Shown piece by piece: positions 1 through 7,598 of a stretch of DNA of 31,913 bases (position 1 is the first letter of the stretch; each line of letters begins with the position of its first letter). The notes under the pieces were generated by a model. The model ran no database searches, was not told where the DNA came from, and saw only the letters and a program-made list of their open reading frames with translations. The stretch is from an uncultured Bacillaceae bacterium (lineage in GTDB: Bacteria > Bacillota > Bacilli > Bacillales > Alkalibacillaceae): contig CALKAL010000163.1 of the NCBI GenBank assembly GCA_937983065.1, positions 1 to 31,913 of the forward strand. Direction: 5' to 3'. The position numbers and the translations under genes are program-made.

Positions 1-2
1 CA

Positions 3-272
3 ATCGATGAAAGTAAATTAAATAGTAAAGAAAAATTAACGGTAACAAGTCCATACACACAGAACGATTTAGAAGTGTTTTTAGATCAAAATGGAGATGC
101 TTTAGTAGATTATAGGCCAGATGTCTATCAACTCATGCAAGAGCACGATATTGAGAATTATGATGGTGATCTTCGTTATTTATTAACCGAGCATTATCCT
201 TTTGTACCAGTATATTCTCCGCCGATGTATTTTGAGGACGGTCATATCATATTTATTAGTGAAGAAGCGTAA
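3..272 (+). CDS. C-terminal end of an unrecognised protein (possibly YphF-like), 5' truncated by window
   Basis: An open frame runs from the window edge without a stop and ends at TAA 270-272, giving about 89 residues. The visible part is acidic and rich in aromatic residues, with several Tyr/Pro near the end (VYSPPMYFEDGH). It shows no membrane segment, and I cannot identify a domain. In B. subtilis the gene just upstream of spoIVA on the same strand is yphF, a putative lipoprotein, so by position this may be its counterpart. That is inference from context only. A rho-independent terminator follows directly. The gene is real to judge from its terminator and its coding-like composition, but the product is unknown. 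Confidence 0.6.
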   Translation: MDESKLNSKEKLTVTSPYTQNDLEVFLDQNGDALVDYRPDVYQLMQEHDIENYDGDLRYLLTEHYPFVPVYSPPMYFEDGHIIFISEEA

Positions 273-274
273 GG

Positions 275-309
275 GATTCTAATTCTATAATTAGAATCTC
301 TATTTTTTT
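275..309 (+). terminator. Rho-independent terminator after the first gene
   Basis: A perfect 10-bp stem (275-284 with 289-298) around a 4-nt loop is followed by a T-rich run at 299-309. It starts 3 nt past the stop codon and separates the upstream gene from spoIVA. Confidence 0.8.
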
Positions 310-320
310 ATTGATTTAAG

Positions 321-350
321 TCATAATTGAATAGGACAACGTCATAAATT
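321..350 (+). promoter_or_regulatory. Candidate SigE promoter of spoIVA
   Basis: TCATAAT at 321-327 resembles the SigE -35 box. CATAAATT at 343-350 fits the CATANNNT form of the SigE -10 box, with 15 nt between the two. SigE control of spoIVA in the mother cell is established in B. subtilis. TAGGACAACG at 332-341, inside the spacer, matches the SpoIIID consensus WWRRACARNY at nine of ten positions. Assignment is by eye. Confidence 0.5.
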
Positions 351-402
351 AATATTGCATCGAATAATAGGTGTACTTATTGTACAGGGTCGGAGGGATA
401 GA

Positions 403-1881
403 ATGGAAAAGTTCAACGTGTTTCATGACATATCGAAACGAACGAATGGTGACATTTATTTAGGCGTTGTCGGGGCAGTCAGAACGGGCAAGTCAACATT
501 CATTAAAAAATTTATGGATCAAGTTGTCATTCCTAATATTACGAATGAAGCTGACAGACAAAGAGCACAAGATGAATTGCCTCAAAGCGCTGCAGGAAGA
601 ACAATTATGACAACAGAACCAAAATTTATTCCAAATCAAGCCGTAGAAATTGCACTCGAGGAAGGTCTAAAAGTAAATGTAAGGTTAGTTGATTGTGTCG
701 GTTACACAGTAGAAAGCGCACAAGGTTTTGAAGATGAAAATGGTCCAAGGATGATACATACACCTTGGTACGAGGAAGCAATTCCATTTCATGATGCAGC
801 TGAAATTGGTACGAGAAAGGTTATTCAAGAGCATTCAACGATCGGAATTGTTGTGACAACAGACGGTTCCTTCGGTGAAATACCTCGAGAGGATTATGAG
901 GAAGCCGAAAGAAAAGTAGTTGAAGAACTAAAAGAAGTCGGTAAACCGTTCATCATGATCTTAAATTCAAACAAACCGCATTCATTTGAAGCGACGAATT
1001 TAAGAAATGAATTAGCCGAAGAATATGATATTCCTGTTTTACCAGTGTCTGTCGAAGAATTAAAGAGCGATGACATTCACAATATTTTGCGAGAAGCTTT
1101 ATATGAGTTTCCAGTCCTAGAAGTGAATGTGAATCTCCCGAGCTGGGTGATGGCTCTAAGGGATGATCATTGGTTAAGAAAGCAATTCCAAGAATCAATT
1201 CAAGAAACTGTTCAAAACATTAAACGTTTAAGAGATGTCGATCGCGTCGTTGGTGATTTTTACGATTATGAGTTTATTTCAGAAGCTAATATTTCTGGTA
1301 TGGAAATGGGTGAAGGTGTAGCCGAAATAGACTTACATGCCTCTGATGAGCTGTACGATCAAGTATTAAAAGAAATCGTCGGTGTTGAAATTAGAGGAAA
1401 AGATCATTTATTAGAGCTTCTCCAAGATTATGCCGAAGCTAAAAGAGAGTACGACCAAATCGCCGAGGCTCTCGCCATGGTGAAACAAACTGGATACGGA
1501 ATCGCATCACCGACATTAGAAGATATGCGATTAGAAGAACCAGAAATTATTCGCCAAGGTCCAAGATTTGGAGTTAGGTTAAAGGCAGTGGCACCATCGA
1601 TTCATATGATTAAGGTAGAAGTCGAGTCAGAATTTGCACCGATTATCGGTACAGAAAAACAAAGTGAAGAGCTCGTTCGTTATTTAATGCAAGACTTTGA
1701 AGAAGATCCTCTTTCAATTTGGCAGTCCGATATTTTCGGCAGATCGTTAAGCTCCATCGTCCGAGAGGGAATTCACGCCAAGCTAACGCTAATGCCAGAA
1801 AACGCAAGATATAAATTGAAAGACACATTAGAGAGAATTATAAATGAAGGAAGCGGCGGATTAATAGCCATTATTTTATAG
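403..1881 (+). CDS. spoIVA: Stage IV sporulation protein A (SpoIVA), coat-basement ATPase
   Basis: SpoIVA is the ATPase that polymerises on the outer forespore membrane and forms the platform on which the spore coat assembles; it also influences cortex formation. The 492-residue product equals the B. subtilis length and matches it along its whole length from memory, ending in the same Gly-Gly-Leu-Ile-Ala-Ile-Ile-Leu tail that is needed for membrane targeting. The Walker A motif GAVRTGKST sits at residues 24-32, with K30 as the nucleotide-binding lysine. The start ATG at 403 follows GGAGGGAT. An upstream in-frame start at 355 would add 16 residues not found in the family. The gene is monocistronic, with a SigE-like promoter before it and a terminator after it. 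Confidence 0.98.
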   Translation: MEKFNVFHDISKRTNGDIYLGVVGAVRTGKSTFIKKFMDQVVIPNITNEADRQRAQDELPQSAAGRTIMTTEPKFIPNQAVEIALEEGLKVNVRLVDCVGYTVESAQGFEDENGPRMIHTPWYEEAIPFHDAAEIGTRKVIQEHSTIGIVVTTDGSFGEIPREDYEEAERKVVEELKEVGKPFIMILNSNKPHSFEATNLRNELAEEYDIPVLPVSVEELKSDDIHNILREALYEFPVLEVNVNLPSWVMALRDDHWLRKQFQESIQETVQNIKRLRDVDRVVGDFYDYEFISEANISGMEMGEGVAEIDLHASDELYDQVLKEIVGVEIRGKDHLLELLQDYAEAKREYDQIAEALAMVKQTGYGIASPTLEDMRLEEPEIIRQGPRFGVRLKAVAPSIHMIKVEVESEFAPIIGTEKQSEELVRYLMQDFEEDPLSIWQSDIFGRSLSSIVREGIHAKLTLMPENARYKLKDTLERIINEGSGGLIAIIL

Positions 1882-1916
1882 AAAAAAAGCGACAAAACGT
1901 GTCGCTTTTTTATTTT
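1882..1916 (+). terminator. Rho-independent terminator of spoIVA
   Basis: An 11-bp stem (1884-1894 with 1900-1910, core GCGACA/TGTCGC) around a 5-nt loop is flanked by A-rich and T-rich runs. It lies right after the spoIVA stop. Confidence 0.92.
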
Positions 1917-1970
1917 TTCATAAAAAAGCATTAAAACCTTATAAAATCAATATTTTTAGCACTTTTTATA

Positions 1971-1999
1971 TTGAAACCTGGACCAATTTTTGTTAATAT
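1971..1999 (+). promoter_or_regulatory. SigA-type promoter of hbs
   Basis: TTGAAA at 1971-1976 and TAATAT at 1994-1999 are separated by exactly 17 nt. It lies about 155 nt upstream of the hbs start, which implies a long leader or additional downstream promoters. Confidence 0.65.
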
Positions 2000-2077
2000 G
2001 CTGTTACATGCTTCATTCTAAGGTAAATAAATTGTCAGACCATAGTAAAAATTGCAACTTTTTATTGCAAGAGGCGT

Positions 2078-2105
2078 GTATTTTTGTTTAAATTGTGGTA
2101 AGAAT
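2078..2105 (+). promoter_or_regulatory. Possible second hbs promoter, SigF-like
   Basis: GGTAAGAAT at 2097-2105 fits the SigF -10 pattern GGNNANANT at every fixed position. GTATT at 2078-2082 is a weak match to the -35 GYATA, with 14 nt between. A forespore promoter would make sense for HU, but one short match can arise by chance. Confidence 0.25.
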
Positions 2106-2154
2106 GGTATTAATAAACGAGATATTCATCATCCTTTGAGAGGAGGTGAAAGTT

Positions 2155-2427
2155 ATGAACAAGACAGACTTAGTAAATGCAGTTGCTGAAAGTACAGAGT
2201 TATCTAAAAAAGATGCTACTAAAGCAGTTGACGCAGTTTTTGAAGCTATTACTGACTCATTGAAAAAAGAAGAGAAAGTACAATTAATTGGTTTTGGTAA
2301 CTTTGAGGTGCGCGAACGTTCGGCTCGTAAAGGTCGTAATCCGCAAACTGGTGAAGAAATCGATATTCCAGCAAGCAAAGTACCTGCGTTCAAACCAGGT
2401 AAAGCCCTAAAAGATGCAGTTAAATAA
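2155..2427 (+). CDS. hbs: DNA-binding protein HU (HBsu)
   Basis: HU is a small, dimeric, non-specific DNA-bending protein that compacts the nucleoid. The 90-residue product carries the family signature GFGNFEVRERSARKGRNP across the start of the beta arm, including the proline used for intercalation. ATG 2155 follows a strong GAGAGGAGGTG ribosome site. An upstream in-frame ATG at 2146 lies within that site and is not credible. The gene has its own promoters and a very strong terminator. In B. subtilis folE (mtrA) and mtrB follow; here hepS comes next. Confidence 0.98.
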   Translation: MNKTDLVNAVAESTELSKKDATKAVDAVFEAITDSLKKEEKVQLIGFGNFEVRERSARKGRNPQTGEEIDIPASKVPAFKPGKALKDAVK

Positions 2428-2444
2428 TATTCGTACATAGGGCG

Positions 2445-2482
2445 AATTAAAAAAGAAGGGATGATTCCCTTCTTTTTTAATT
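2445..2482 (+). terminator. Strong rho-independent terminator of hbs
   Basis: A perfect 17-bp inverted repeat (2445-2461 with 2466-2482) has a 4-nt loop. The T run lies inside the 3' arm (2473-2478) and the A run in the 5' arm, so it could act on either strand. Confidence 0.95.
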
Positions 2483-2517
2483 GATAGTAGTTGTTATTAG
2501 ATTATGTCCATATTAAA

Positions 2518-2526
2518 TGCTACAAT
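2518..2526 (+). promoter_or_regulatory. Extended -10 promoter for hepS operon
   Basis: TGCTACAAT forms an extended -10 element (TGn plus TACAAT). No good -35 is visible 17 nt upstream. A separate promoter is expected because the strong hbs terminator stands between hbs and hepS. Confidence 0.5.
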
Positions 2527-2575
2527 ACATAGTGTGCTTCGAATCTTGATATGCTTTTTAGAATAGGTGATGATG

Positions 2576-3247
2576 TTGTTAAACTCTGCTCATATAAATC
2601 AAATAAAAAATGATTTTATTCATACATACAAGCATCCTTATATTGATGAATCAATATATAAAGATTTACTAACAGACGAACAGCTTCATTTTTACGTACA
2701 ACTATTCAATCAAATAAAAGATTACAAAAACAAAGAAACACTTTTTCATTCATTACTACATATCCAATGTTCAATTGATGTTCATGATCAAATAGAGCTC
2801 CACTTTGCATCGAACATAAATGATATGGATTTTGAAATTAAACAGTTGAAAATCCTCGTCGGTGATTATCATAGCGCTCTTTTTTATAAATTATTGACAA
2901 AAAACCATTTACTAGACGAACTTTATCATTTCATCACTACGATTAAAAATATTAATCAAGCTAAAATGACGTTTATTCACTATGAAGAATTGAAAGAATT
3001 AAAGTCAAATCAGCTTTTTGACGATTTAGAAATGATTTATGCAGGATTGTTCGATGCGTTTAATGAATTTTTTAATATAAACGATTATGAAACGAAATGG
3101 AAGCCTCTTATTTATTATTATTTAATTTATAATCAAGATCAGGCAAAATGGGTGCGCTATTTAAAACAGATAGATGACCAACATAAGGAAGCATTTTTAA
3201 CGATACAAAATGATTTATCTAAACGAGTTAATCATATAAATGTTTAA
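2576..3247 (+). CDS. hepS: Heptaprenyl diphosphate synthase component I (HepS)
   Basis: HepS is the small non-catalytic subunit of the heterodimeric heptaprenyl diphosphate synthase that makes the C35 side chain of menaquinone; it fixes chain length together with HepT. The product has about 223 residues, somewhat shorter than the roughly 250 of B. subtilis. Family features include an early HPY motif, VHDQIE at the helix corresponding to the VHDxxxx region of the family, and GDYHSALFYKLL. The long-frame start (GTG 2567) lies inside the AGGTGAT ribosome site. TTG 2576 has proper spacing, while ATG 2573 is too close but possible. menG and hepT follow, the same gene set as in B. subtilis. Confidence 0.9.
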   Translation: MLNSAHINQIKNDFIHTYKHPYIDESIYKDLLTDEQLHFYVQLFNQIKDYKNKETLFHSLLHIQCSIDVHDQIELHFASNINDMDFEIKQLKILVGDYHSALFYKLLTKNHLLDELYHFITTIKNINQAKMTFIHYEELKELKSNQLFDDLEMIYAGLFDAFNEFFNINDYETKWKPLIYYYLIYNQDQAKWVRYLKQIDDQHKEAFLTIQNDLSKRVNHINV

Positions 3248-3278
3248 TAACATAAATTTCATTGAAGGAAGTAAAACT

Positions 3279-3986
3279 ATGGAACACGATAAAAAAGCAG
3301 AAAAAGTACATTCAGTGTTTGAAAAAATATATAAACGATACGATAAAATGAATTCTATTATTTCTTTCAAGCGACATAAAGCTTGGAGGAAAGATGTGAT
3401 GAAACGAATGGACGTAAAAGAAGGCGCATCATGTCTAGATGTTTGTTGTGGAACAGGAGACTGGGCAATAGCATTATCTGAGGCTGTCGGGGAAAAAGGA
3501 TCAGTAATCGGTTTAGACTTTAGTAAAAACATGTTATCTGTCGGTAAGGAAAAAGTAGAGGAAGAAGGTATTAAAAATATTACATTCATCCACGGAGATG
3601 CCATGCAGCTTCCTTTTGAAGATAATACGTTTGATTATGTGACAATCGGCTTCGGATTAAGAAATGTTCCCGACTACAATCAAGTGTTAAAAGAAATGTA
3701 TCGAGTTGTAAAAAATGATGGCATCGTCGTTTGTTTAGATACCTCACAACCGACGTTACCAATCTTTAAACAAATTTATTTTTTCTATTTCGAAAAAATA
3801 ATGCCCCTTTTCGGCAAGCTCTTTGCTAAAAGCTATGATGAATATATGTGGTTAAATGAATCTACGAGAAATTTTCCAAACAAAGAGAAGCTTAAACAAA
3901 TGTTTGAAGATGTAGGCTTTAAAAATGTACAAGTTAAAGGATATGTTTTAGGTGCAGCTGCGATGCATTTAGGTGAAAAAAAGTAA
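3279..3986 (+). CDS. menG: Demethylmenaquinone methyltransferase (MenG/UbiE family)
   Basis: This enzyme performs the last step of menaquinone synthesis, the SAM-dependent C-methylation of demethylmenaquinone. The protein has 235 residues. The class I SAM-binding motif I is LDVCCGTGDW, followed by GLDFSKNML (motif post-I) and VTIGFGLRNVPDY, a strong UbiE/MenG signature. ATG 3279 follows GAAGGAAG. An in-frame upstream ATG at 3240 overlaps the end of hepS and adds 13 residues without family support. In B. subtilis it sits between hepS and hepT, as here, and is also called menH or gerCB. Confidence 0.96.
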   Translation: MEHDKKAEKVHSVFEKIYKRYDKMNSIISFKRHKAWRKDVMKRMDVKEGASCLDVCCGTGDWAIALSEAVGEKGSVIGLDFSKNMLSVGKEKVEEEGIKNITFIHGDAMQLPFEDNTFDYVTIGFGLRNVPDYNQVLKEMYRVVKNDGIVVCLDTSQPTLPIFKQIYFFYFEKIMPLFGKLFAKSYDEYMWLNESTRNFPNKEKLKQMFEDVGFKNVQVKGYVLGAAAMHLGEKK

Positions 3987-4004
3987 TTTTATAAGGTGAA
4001 CAAT

Positions 4005-4979
4005 ATGAATTTAACAGTATCGATGTCAGAAATGAATAAAGATATATCGCTCATCGAAGAACGAATTAGAGAAGTAACTTTGACGGATAATGATATGATT
4101 CAATCTGTTTCTAATCATCTATTAGATGCGGGTGGTAAACGAATTCGGCCTATTTTTGTTTTAATTGCTTCTCAGTTCGGTAAAGTTAATAAAGAGCTTA
4201 TTATTAATGTTGCAGTTGCACTTGAGCTTATACATATGGCTTCCTTAGTTCACGACGATATCATTGATCATGCGACAATAAGACGGGGAAGACCGACAGT
4301 AAATAAACGGTGGGATAATGGGACGGCCCTTTATACAGGCGATTTTATTTTTGCAAGAACATTAGAATTGTTAAAGCCGTTTAAAAATGATCGATTACAT
4401 CAAGTGCTATCAAATACGATGCATGAATTATGTATCGGAGAAATTGAACAAATCCGTGATAAATATCAAATGAATCAAAGTTTACTCACTTATTTTAGAC
4501 GGATTAAAAGAAAAACAGCATTACTCATTGCTTCTAGTACAGAGATGGGCGCCTTAGCAGCAAATGTTAACGAAAAAGATGTTCAACTCCTTAAAAAATA
4601 TGGCTACTATATTGGGATGTCGTATCAAATCATCGATGATATTTTAGACTTTACATCAACCGAAGAAGAACTCGGTAAGCCAGTCGGAAGTGATTTATTG
4701 TATGGTCATTTAACCTTACCTGCTTTATTAGCTTGTGAAGATGAGACGATTTACCATTCGATTAAAGCCTATTTCAAAAATCCGAATAGTGAAGCTTATG
4801 AATTTAAAATCAAACAAATTATTAAACGCATTAAACAATCAGATGCGATTAAAGAAGCTTACAATTATTCTCAAGCATACTTAGAAAAGGCTAATAAAGT
4901 GTTAAAAAAGCTTCCTACGAACGGTGCTAAAGAAAGTTTACAACAAATAGCGACTTATTTAAGCCAGCGAAAGTATTAA
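4005..4979 (+). CDS. hepT: Heptaprenyl diphosphate synthase component II (HepT)
   Basis: HepT is the catalytic trans-prenyltransferase subunit that condenses isopentenyl diphosphate units onto farnesyl diphosphate. The two Mg-binding aspartate-rich motifs are DDIID at residues 84-88 and DDILD at 211-215, and GGKRIRP lies near residue 40. The 324-residue length fits the family. ATG 4005 follows AAGGTGA; the longer frame from GTG 3996 begins inside that ribosome site. It ends the hepS-menG-hepT unit and is followed by ndk, as in B. subtilis. Confidence 0.96.
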   Translation: MNLTVSMSEMNKDISLIEERIREVTLTDNDMIQSVSNHLLDAGGKRIRPIFVLIASQFGKVNKELIINVAVALELIHMASLVHDDIIDHATIRRGRPTVNKRWDNGTALYTGDFIFARTLELLKPFKNDRLHQVLSNTMHELCIGEIEQIRDKYQMNQSLLTYFRRIKRKTALLIASSTEMGALAANVNEKDVQLLKKYGYYIGMSYQIIDDILDFTSTEEELGKPVGSDLLYGHLTLPALLACEDETIYHSIKAYFKNPNSEAYEFKIKQIIKRIKQSDAIKEAYNYSQAYLEKANKVLKKLPTNGAKESLQQIATYLSQRKY

Positions 4980-5064
4980 AACATATTAAAATTTGTATTT
5001 TAATTCATTATTTGATAAACTTTTTACGGTCGAATTAAAGAATGAGGTAGAGGTGACAAGATCA

Positions 5065-5511
5065 ATGGAAAAAACATTTATTATGGTTAAGCCTGATGGT
5101 GTTCAAAGAGGTTTAATCGGAGACATTGTGTTACGATTCGAGAAAAAAGGGTTCCAATTAAAAGGTGCAAAATTAATGCAAATTTCAGAGGAACTCGCCC
5201 AAGAGCATTATGGAGAACATAAAGACAAACCATTTTTCGGCGAGCTCGTTGACTTTATTACATCTGGTCCTGTATTTGCAATGGTATGGGAAGGTGAAAA
5301 TGTCATCGCAACAGCTCGAAAAATGATGGGTGCGACTAACCCTTCCGAATCTGATGTCGGCACAATTCGTGGTGACTACGGTTTAACAGTTGGAAAAAAC
5401 ATTATTCACGGCTCAGATTCTGAACAGTCAGCTAAACGTGAAATCGGTCTATTTTTCAATGAAAATGAATTAATAGACTATAAAAAAGATGCTGATCAGT
5501 GGATTTATTAA
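5065..5511 (+). CDS. ndk: Nucleoside diphosphate kinase
   Basis: Ndk balances nucleoside triphosphate pools by moving the gamma phosphate through a phosphohistidine. The product has 148 residues, the usual length. The active-site motif NIIHGSD carries the phospho-accepting H115, and the N-terminus is the conserved EKTFIMVKPDGVQRG. The start ATG 5065 follows GAGGTGACAAG. An upstream in-frame frame from 4993 would add 24 atypical residues. A terminator follows, closing the transcription unit that begins at hepS. Confidence 0.98.
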   Translation: MEKTFIMVKPDGVQRGLIGDIVLRFEKKGFQLKGAKLMQISEELAQEHYGEHKDKPFFGELVDFITSGPVFAMVWEGENVIATARKMMGATNPSESDVGTIRGDYGLTVGKNIIHGSDSEQSAKREIGLFFNENELIDYKKDADQWIY

Positions 5512-5519
5512 AGAATGAT

Positions 5520-5560
5520 AAAAAGGTCTTGTGTTAATTAAAATAGCACAAGGCTTTTTT
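5520..5560 (+). terminator. Rho-independent terminator after ndk
   Basis: A stem of about 14 bp with two wobble pairs (5520-5533 with 5547-5560, core CTTGTG/CACAAG) ends in a T run. It lies between ndk and cheR. Confidence 0.88.
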
Positions 5561-5579
5561 ATTACATGCTATATAGAGA

Positions 5580-5608
5580 TGGATTCCTAATTATGGTTCA
5601 CTTATAAT
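5580..5608 (+). promoter_or_regulatory. Probable SigA promoter of cheR
   Basis: A perfect TATAAT -10 box lies at 5603-5608, about 30 nt upstream of cheR. The -35 position (5580-5585, TGGATT) is poor, so the promoter may be weak or need an activator. Confidence 0.45.
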
Positions 5609-5638
5609 AGAGCTAGTACATACTAGGGAGAGAGATAG

Positions 5639-6418
5639 ATGAGTGATGGATATGAAAGATTTGTCCAGTTAGTTAAAAATAAATCAAACATCGATTTATC
5701 ACTATATAAAGAAAGGCAAATGCGGAGAAGGTTAACATCATTAAGAGAGAAACGAGGCTATGCTAATTTTGAAGATTATTTTAAAGCATTAGATCGGGAT
5801 GACCATTTATTTAATGAATTCCTTGATCGAATGACGATTAATGTATCAGAATTTTATCGAAACTATAGTCGTTGGGAAGTTTTAAAAAACGATGTTATCC
5901 CGGAATTATTAAATAAAAATGAACCTTTGAAAATATGGAGCGCTGCCTGTTCAACAGGGGAAGAGCCGTATACGCTAGTCATGCTGTTAAGTGATTTTCT
6001 TCCGTTGAATCAAATCAATATTTTAGCGACTGATATTGATGAGAACGCGATCCAACGCGCAAAGATGGGGGTTTATCCCGAGCGTTCGATTAAAGAATTA
6101 CCCCTTGATAAAAGAAATAAATATTTTGAAGAGAAAAATGATTTATTTTACATATCAGATGATATTAAAAAGCGTGTCACTTTTAAAAAGCACAATTTAC
6201 TGACAGACAAATATGAATCTAATTTTGATTTAATTGTTTGTCGGAACGTCCTCATTTATTTTACTGAGGAAGCGAAAAAAGAAATTTACACACGCTTTTC
6301 TAATTCATTAAAGCTAGATGGCGTATTATTCGTCGGTAGTACGGAGCAAATATTCAATCCTGCTGAGTACAATTTCGAAGTGATTCAAACATTTTTTTAT
6401 AAACGAATTAACAAGTAA
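5639..6418 (+). CDS. cheR: Chemotaxis protein methyltransferase CheR
   Basis: CheR uses SAM to methylate glutamates on methyl-accepting chemotaxis receptors during adaptation. The 259-residue product has the N-terminal helical CheR domain, including RLTSLREKRG and MTINVSEFYRN, then the methyltransferase core with IWSAACSTGEEPYTL as SAM motif I. LIVCRNVLIYF and VLFVGSTEQIFNP follow. ATG 5639 follows GGGAGAGAG. As in B. subtilis, cheR is isolated from the main flagellar/chemotaxis operon and heads the aromatic amino acid cluster. Its presence implies a chemotactic, probably motile cell. Confidence 0.97.
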   Translation: MSDGYERFVQLVKNKSNIDLSLYKERQMRRRLTSLREKRGYANFEDYFKALDRDDHLFNEFLDRMTINVSEFYRNYSRWEVLKNDVIPELLNKNEPLKIWSAACSTGEEPYTLVMLLSDFLPLNQINILATDIDENAIQRAKMGVYPERSIKELPLDKRNKYFEEKNDLFYISDDIKKRVTFKKHNLLTDKYESNFDLIVCRNVLIYFTEEAKKEIYTRFSNSLKLDGVLFVGSTEQIFNPAEYNFEVIQTFFYKRINK

Positions 6419-6431
6419 TTGAGGTGTTTTC

Positions 6432-7598
6432 ATGAGATATTTAACTGCTGGAGAGTCTCACGGCAAGCAACTTACGACGATTGTCGAAGGAATTCCTGCC
6501 CATTTGAAAATCGATCGGAAAGTTATTGATGAGTCGTTATTACGTCGTCAAGATGGCTATGGCCGTGGCCGGAGAATGAAAATCGAAAAAGATTTAGTCG
6601 ATATAACGAGTGGTGTTCGTCACGGTTATTCGATGGGCTCACCGATTACATTAATTATTAATAACGATGATTATAAAAATTGGCAAGATATTATGGGGAT
6701 TGACCCAATTAATGATGATGAACATATTAGACGGCAAGTCACTAAGCCGAGACCAGGCCATGCCGATTTAAATGGTGCATTAAAATATAACCATCGTGAT
6801 ATGCGTAATATTCTTGAAAGATCCTCTGCAAGAGAGACAGCAGCAAGAGTTTCAGCCGGTGCCGTTGCTAAAATTTTGTTAGAAGAGCTAGGTATAAAAG
6901 GAATAGGTTATGTTAAACAAATTTATAACGTGATATCAGAAGACCAACCAAATCTTTCAATTGATGAAAAAATTAAAATTTCAAATGAATCTCCTGTTAG
7001 AACATTAGATCAAAATAAAGAAAAAGAAATGATGGATGCGATTGATCAAGCGAAAGCAGACGGGGATTCAATAGGAGGTATTGTTGAAGTTTATGTTGAA
7101 GGTGTTCCAGCAGGGATTGGCTCCCACGTCCATTACGATCGAAAGTTAGATGGACGACTGGCTGGTTCTGTCATGAGTATTAATGCTTTTAAAGGGGTCG
7201 AAATCGGCATTGGATTTGACGCGGCAAAGAGACGCGGGAGTGAAACCCATGACGAAATCGGTTATGATGAAAATAATGGATATTACAGAAAATCAAATCA
7301 TCTCGGTGGCTTTGAAGGTGGGATGTCAACAGGAATGCCGCTCGTTGTTAAAGGGGTTATGAAGCCGATCCCGACATTGTACAAGCCATTAGATAGTGTC
7401 GATATAAATACGAAAGAACCTTTTAAAGCTAGCATTGAACGCTCGGATGCTTGTGCTGTTCCTGCTGCAGCGGTTGTGATGGAGCATGTCGTCCTATGGG
7501 AAATAGCGAAAGCCATTTTAGAACAATTTCCTGCGGATACGATGGATGATCTCCGCACTTCCTTTAATGCCTATAAAGAAAGGATTCGTTCATTTTGA
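6432..7598 (+). CDS. aroC: Chorismate synthase
   Basis: Chorismate synthase is the last enzyme of the shikimate pathway, converting 5-enolpyruvylshikimate 3-phosphate to chorismate with reduced FMN. The protein has 388 residues. The signature GESHGKQL lies at residues 7-14, and further family motifs include RRQDGYGRGRRM and RDMRNILERSSARET. The ATG follows TTGAGGTG at good spacing. In B. subtilis this gene is called aroF. Its stop overlaps the aroB start by 4 nt, so translation is likely coupled. Confidence 0.97.
   Translation: MRYLTAGESHGKQLTTIVEGIPAHLKIDRKVIDESLLRRQDGYGRGRRMKIEKDLVDITSGVRHGYSMGSPITLIINNDDYKNWQDIMGIDPINDDEHIRRQVTKPRPGHADLNGALKYNHRDMRNILERSSARETAARVSAGAVAKILLEELGIKGIGYVKQIYNVISEDQPNLSIDEKIKISNESPVRTLDQNKEKEMMDAIDQAKADGDSIGGIVEVYVEGVPAGIGSHVHYDRKLDGRLAGSVMSINAFKGVEIGIGFDAAKRRGSETHDEIGYDENNGYYRKSNHLGGFEGGMSTGMPLVVKGVMKPIPTLYKPLDSVDINTKEPFKASIERSDACAVPAAAVVMEHVVLWEIAKAILEQFPADTMDDLRTSFNAYKERIRSF

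Noticed and set aside
355..402. N-terminal extension of SpoIVA by 16 residues
   Set aside because: The family starts at MEKxxxF, and a clear GGAGGGAT lies just before ATG 403.
953..1198. Minus-strand open frame inside spoIVA
   Set aside because: It lies fully within a certain gene on the other strand and has no ribosome site or recognisable protein; it is a mirror of spoIVA coding periodicity.
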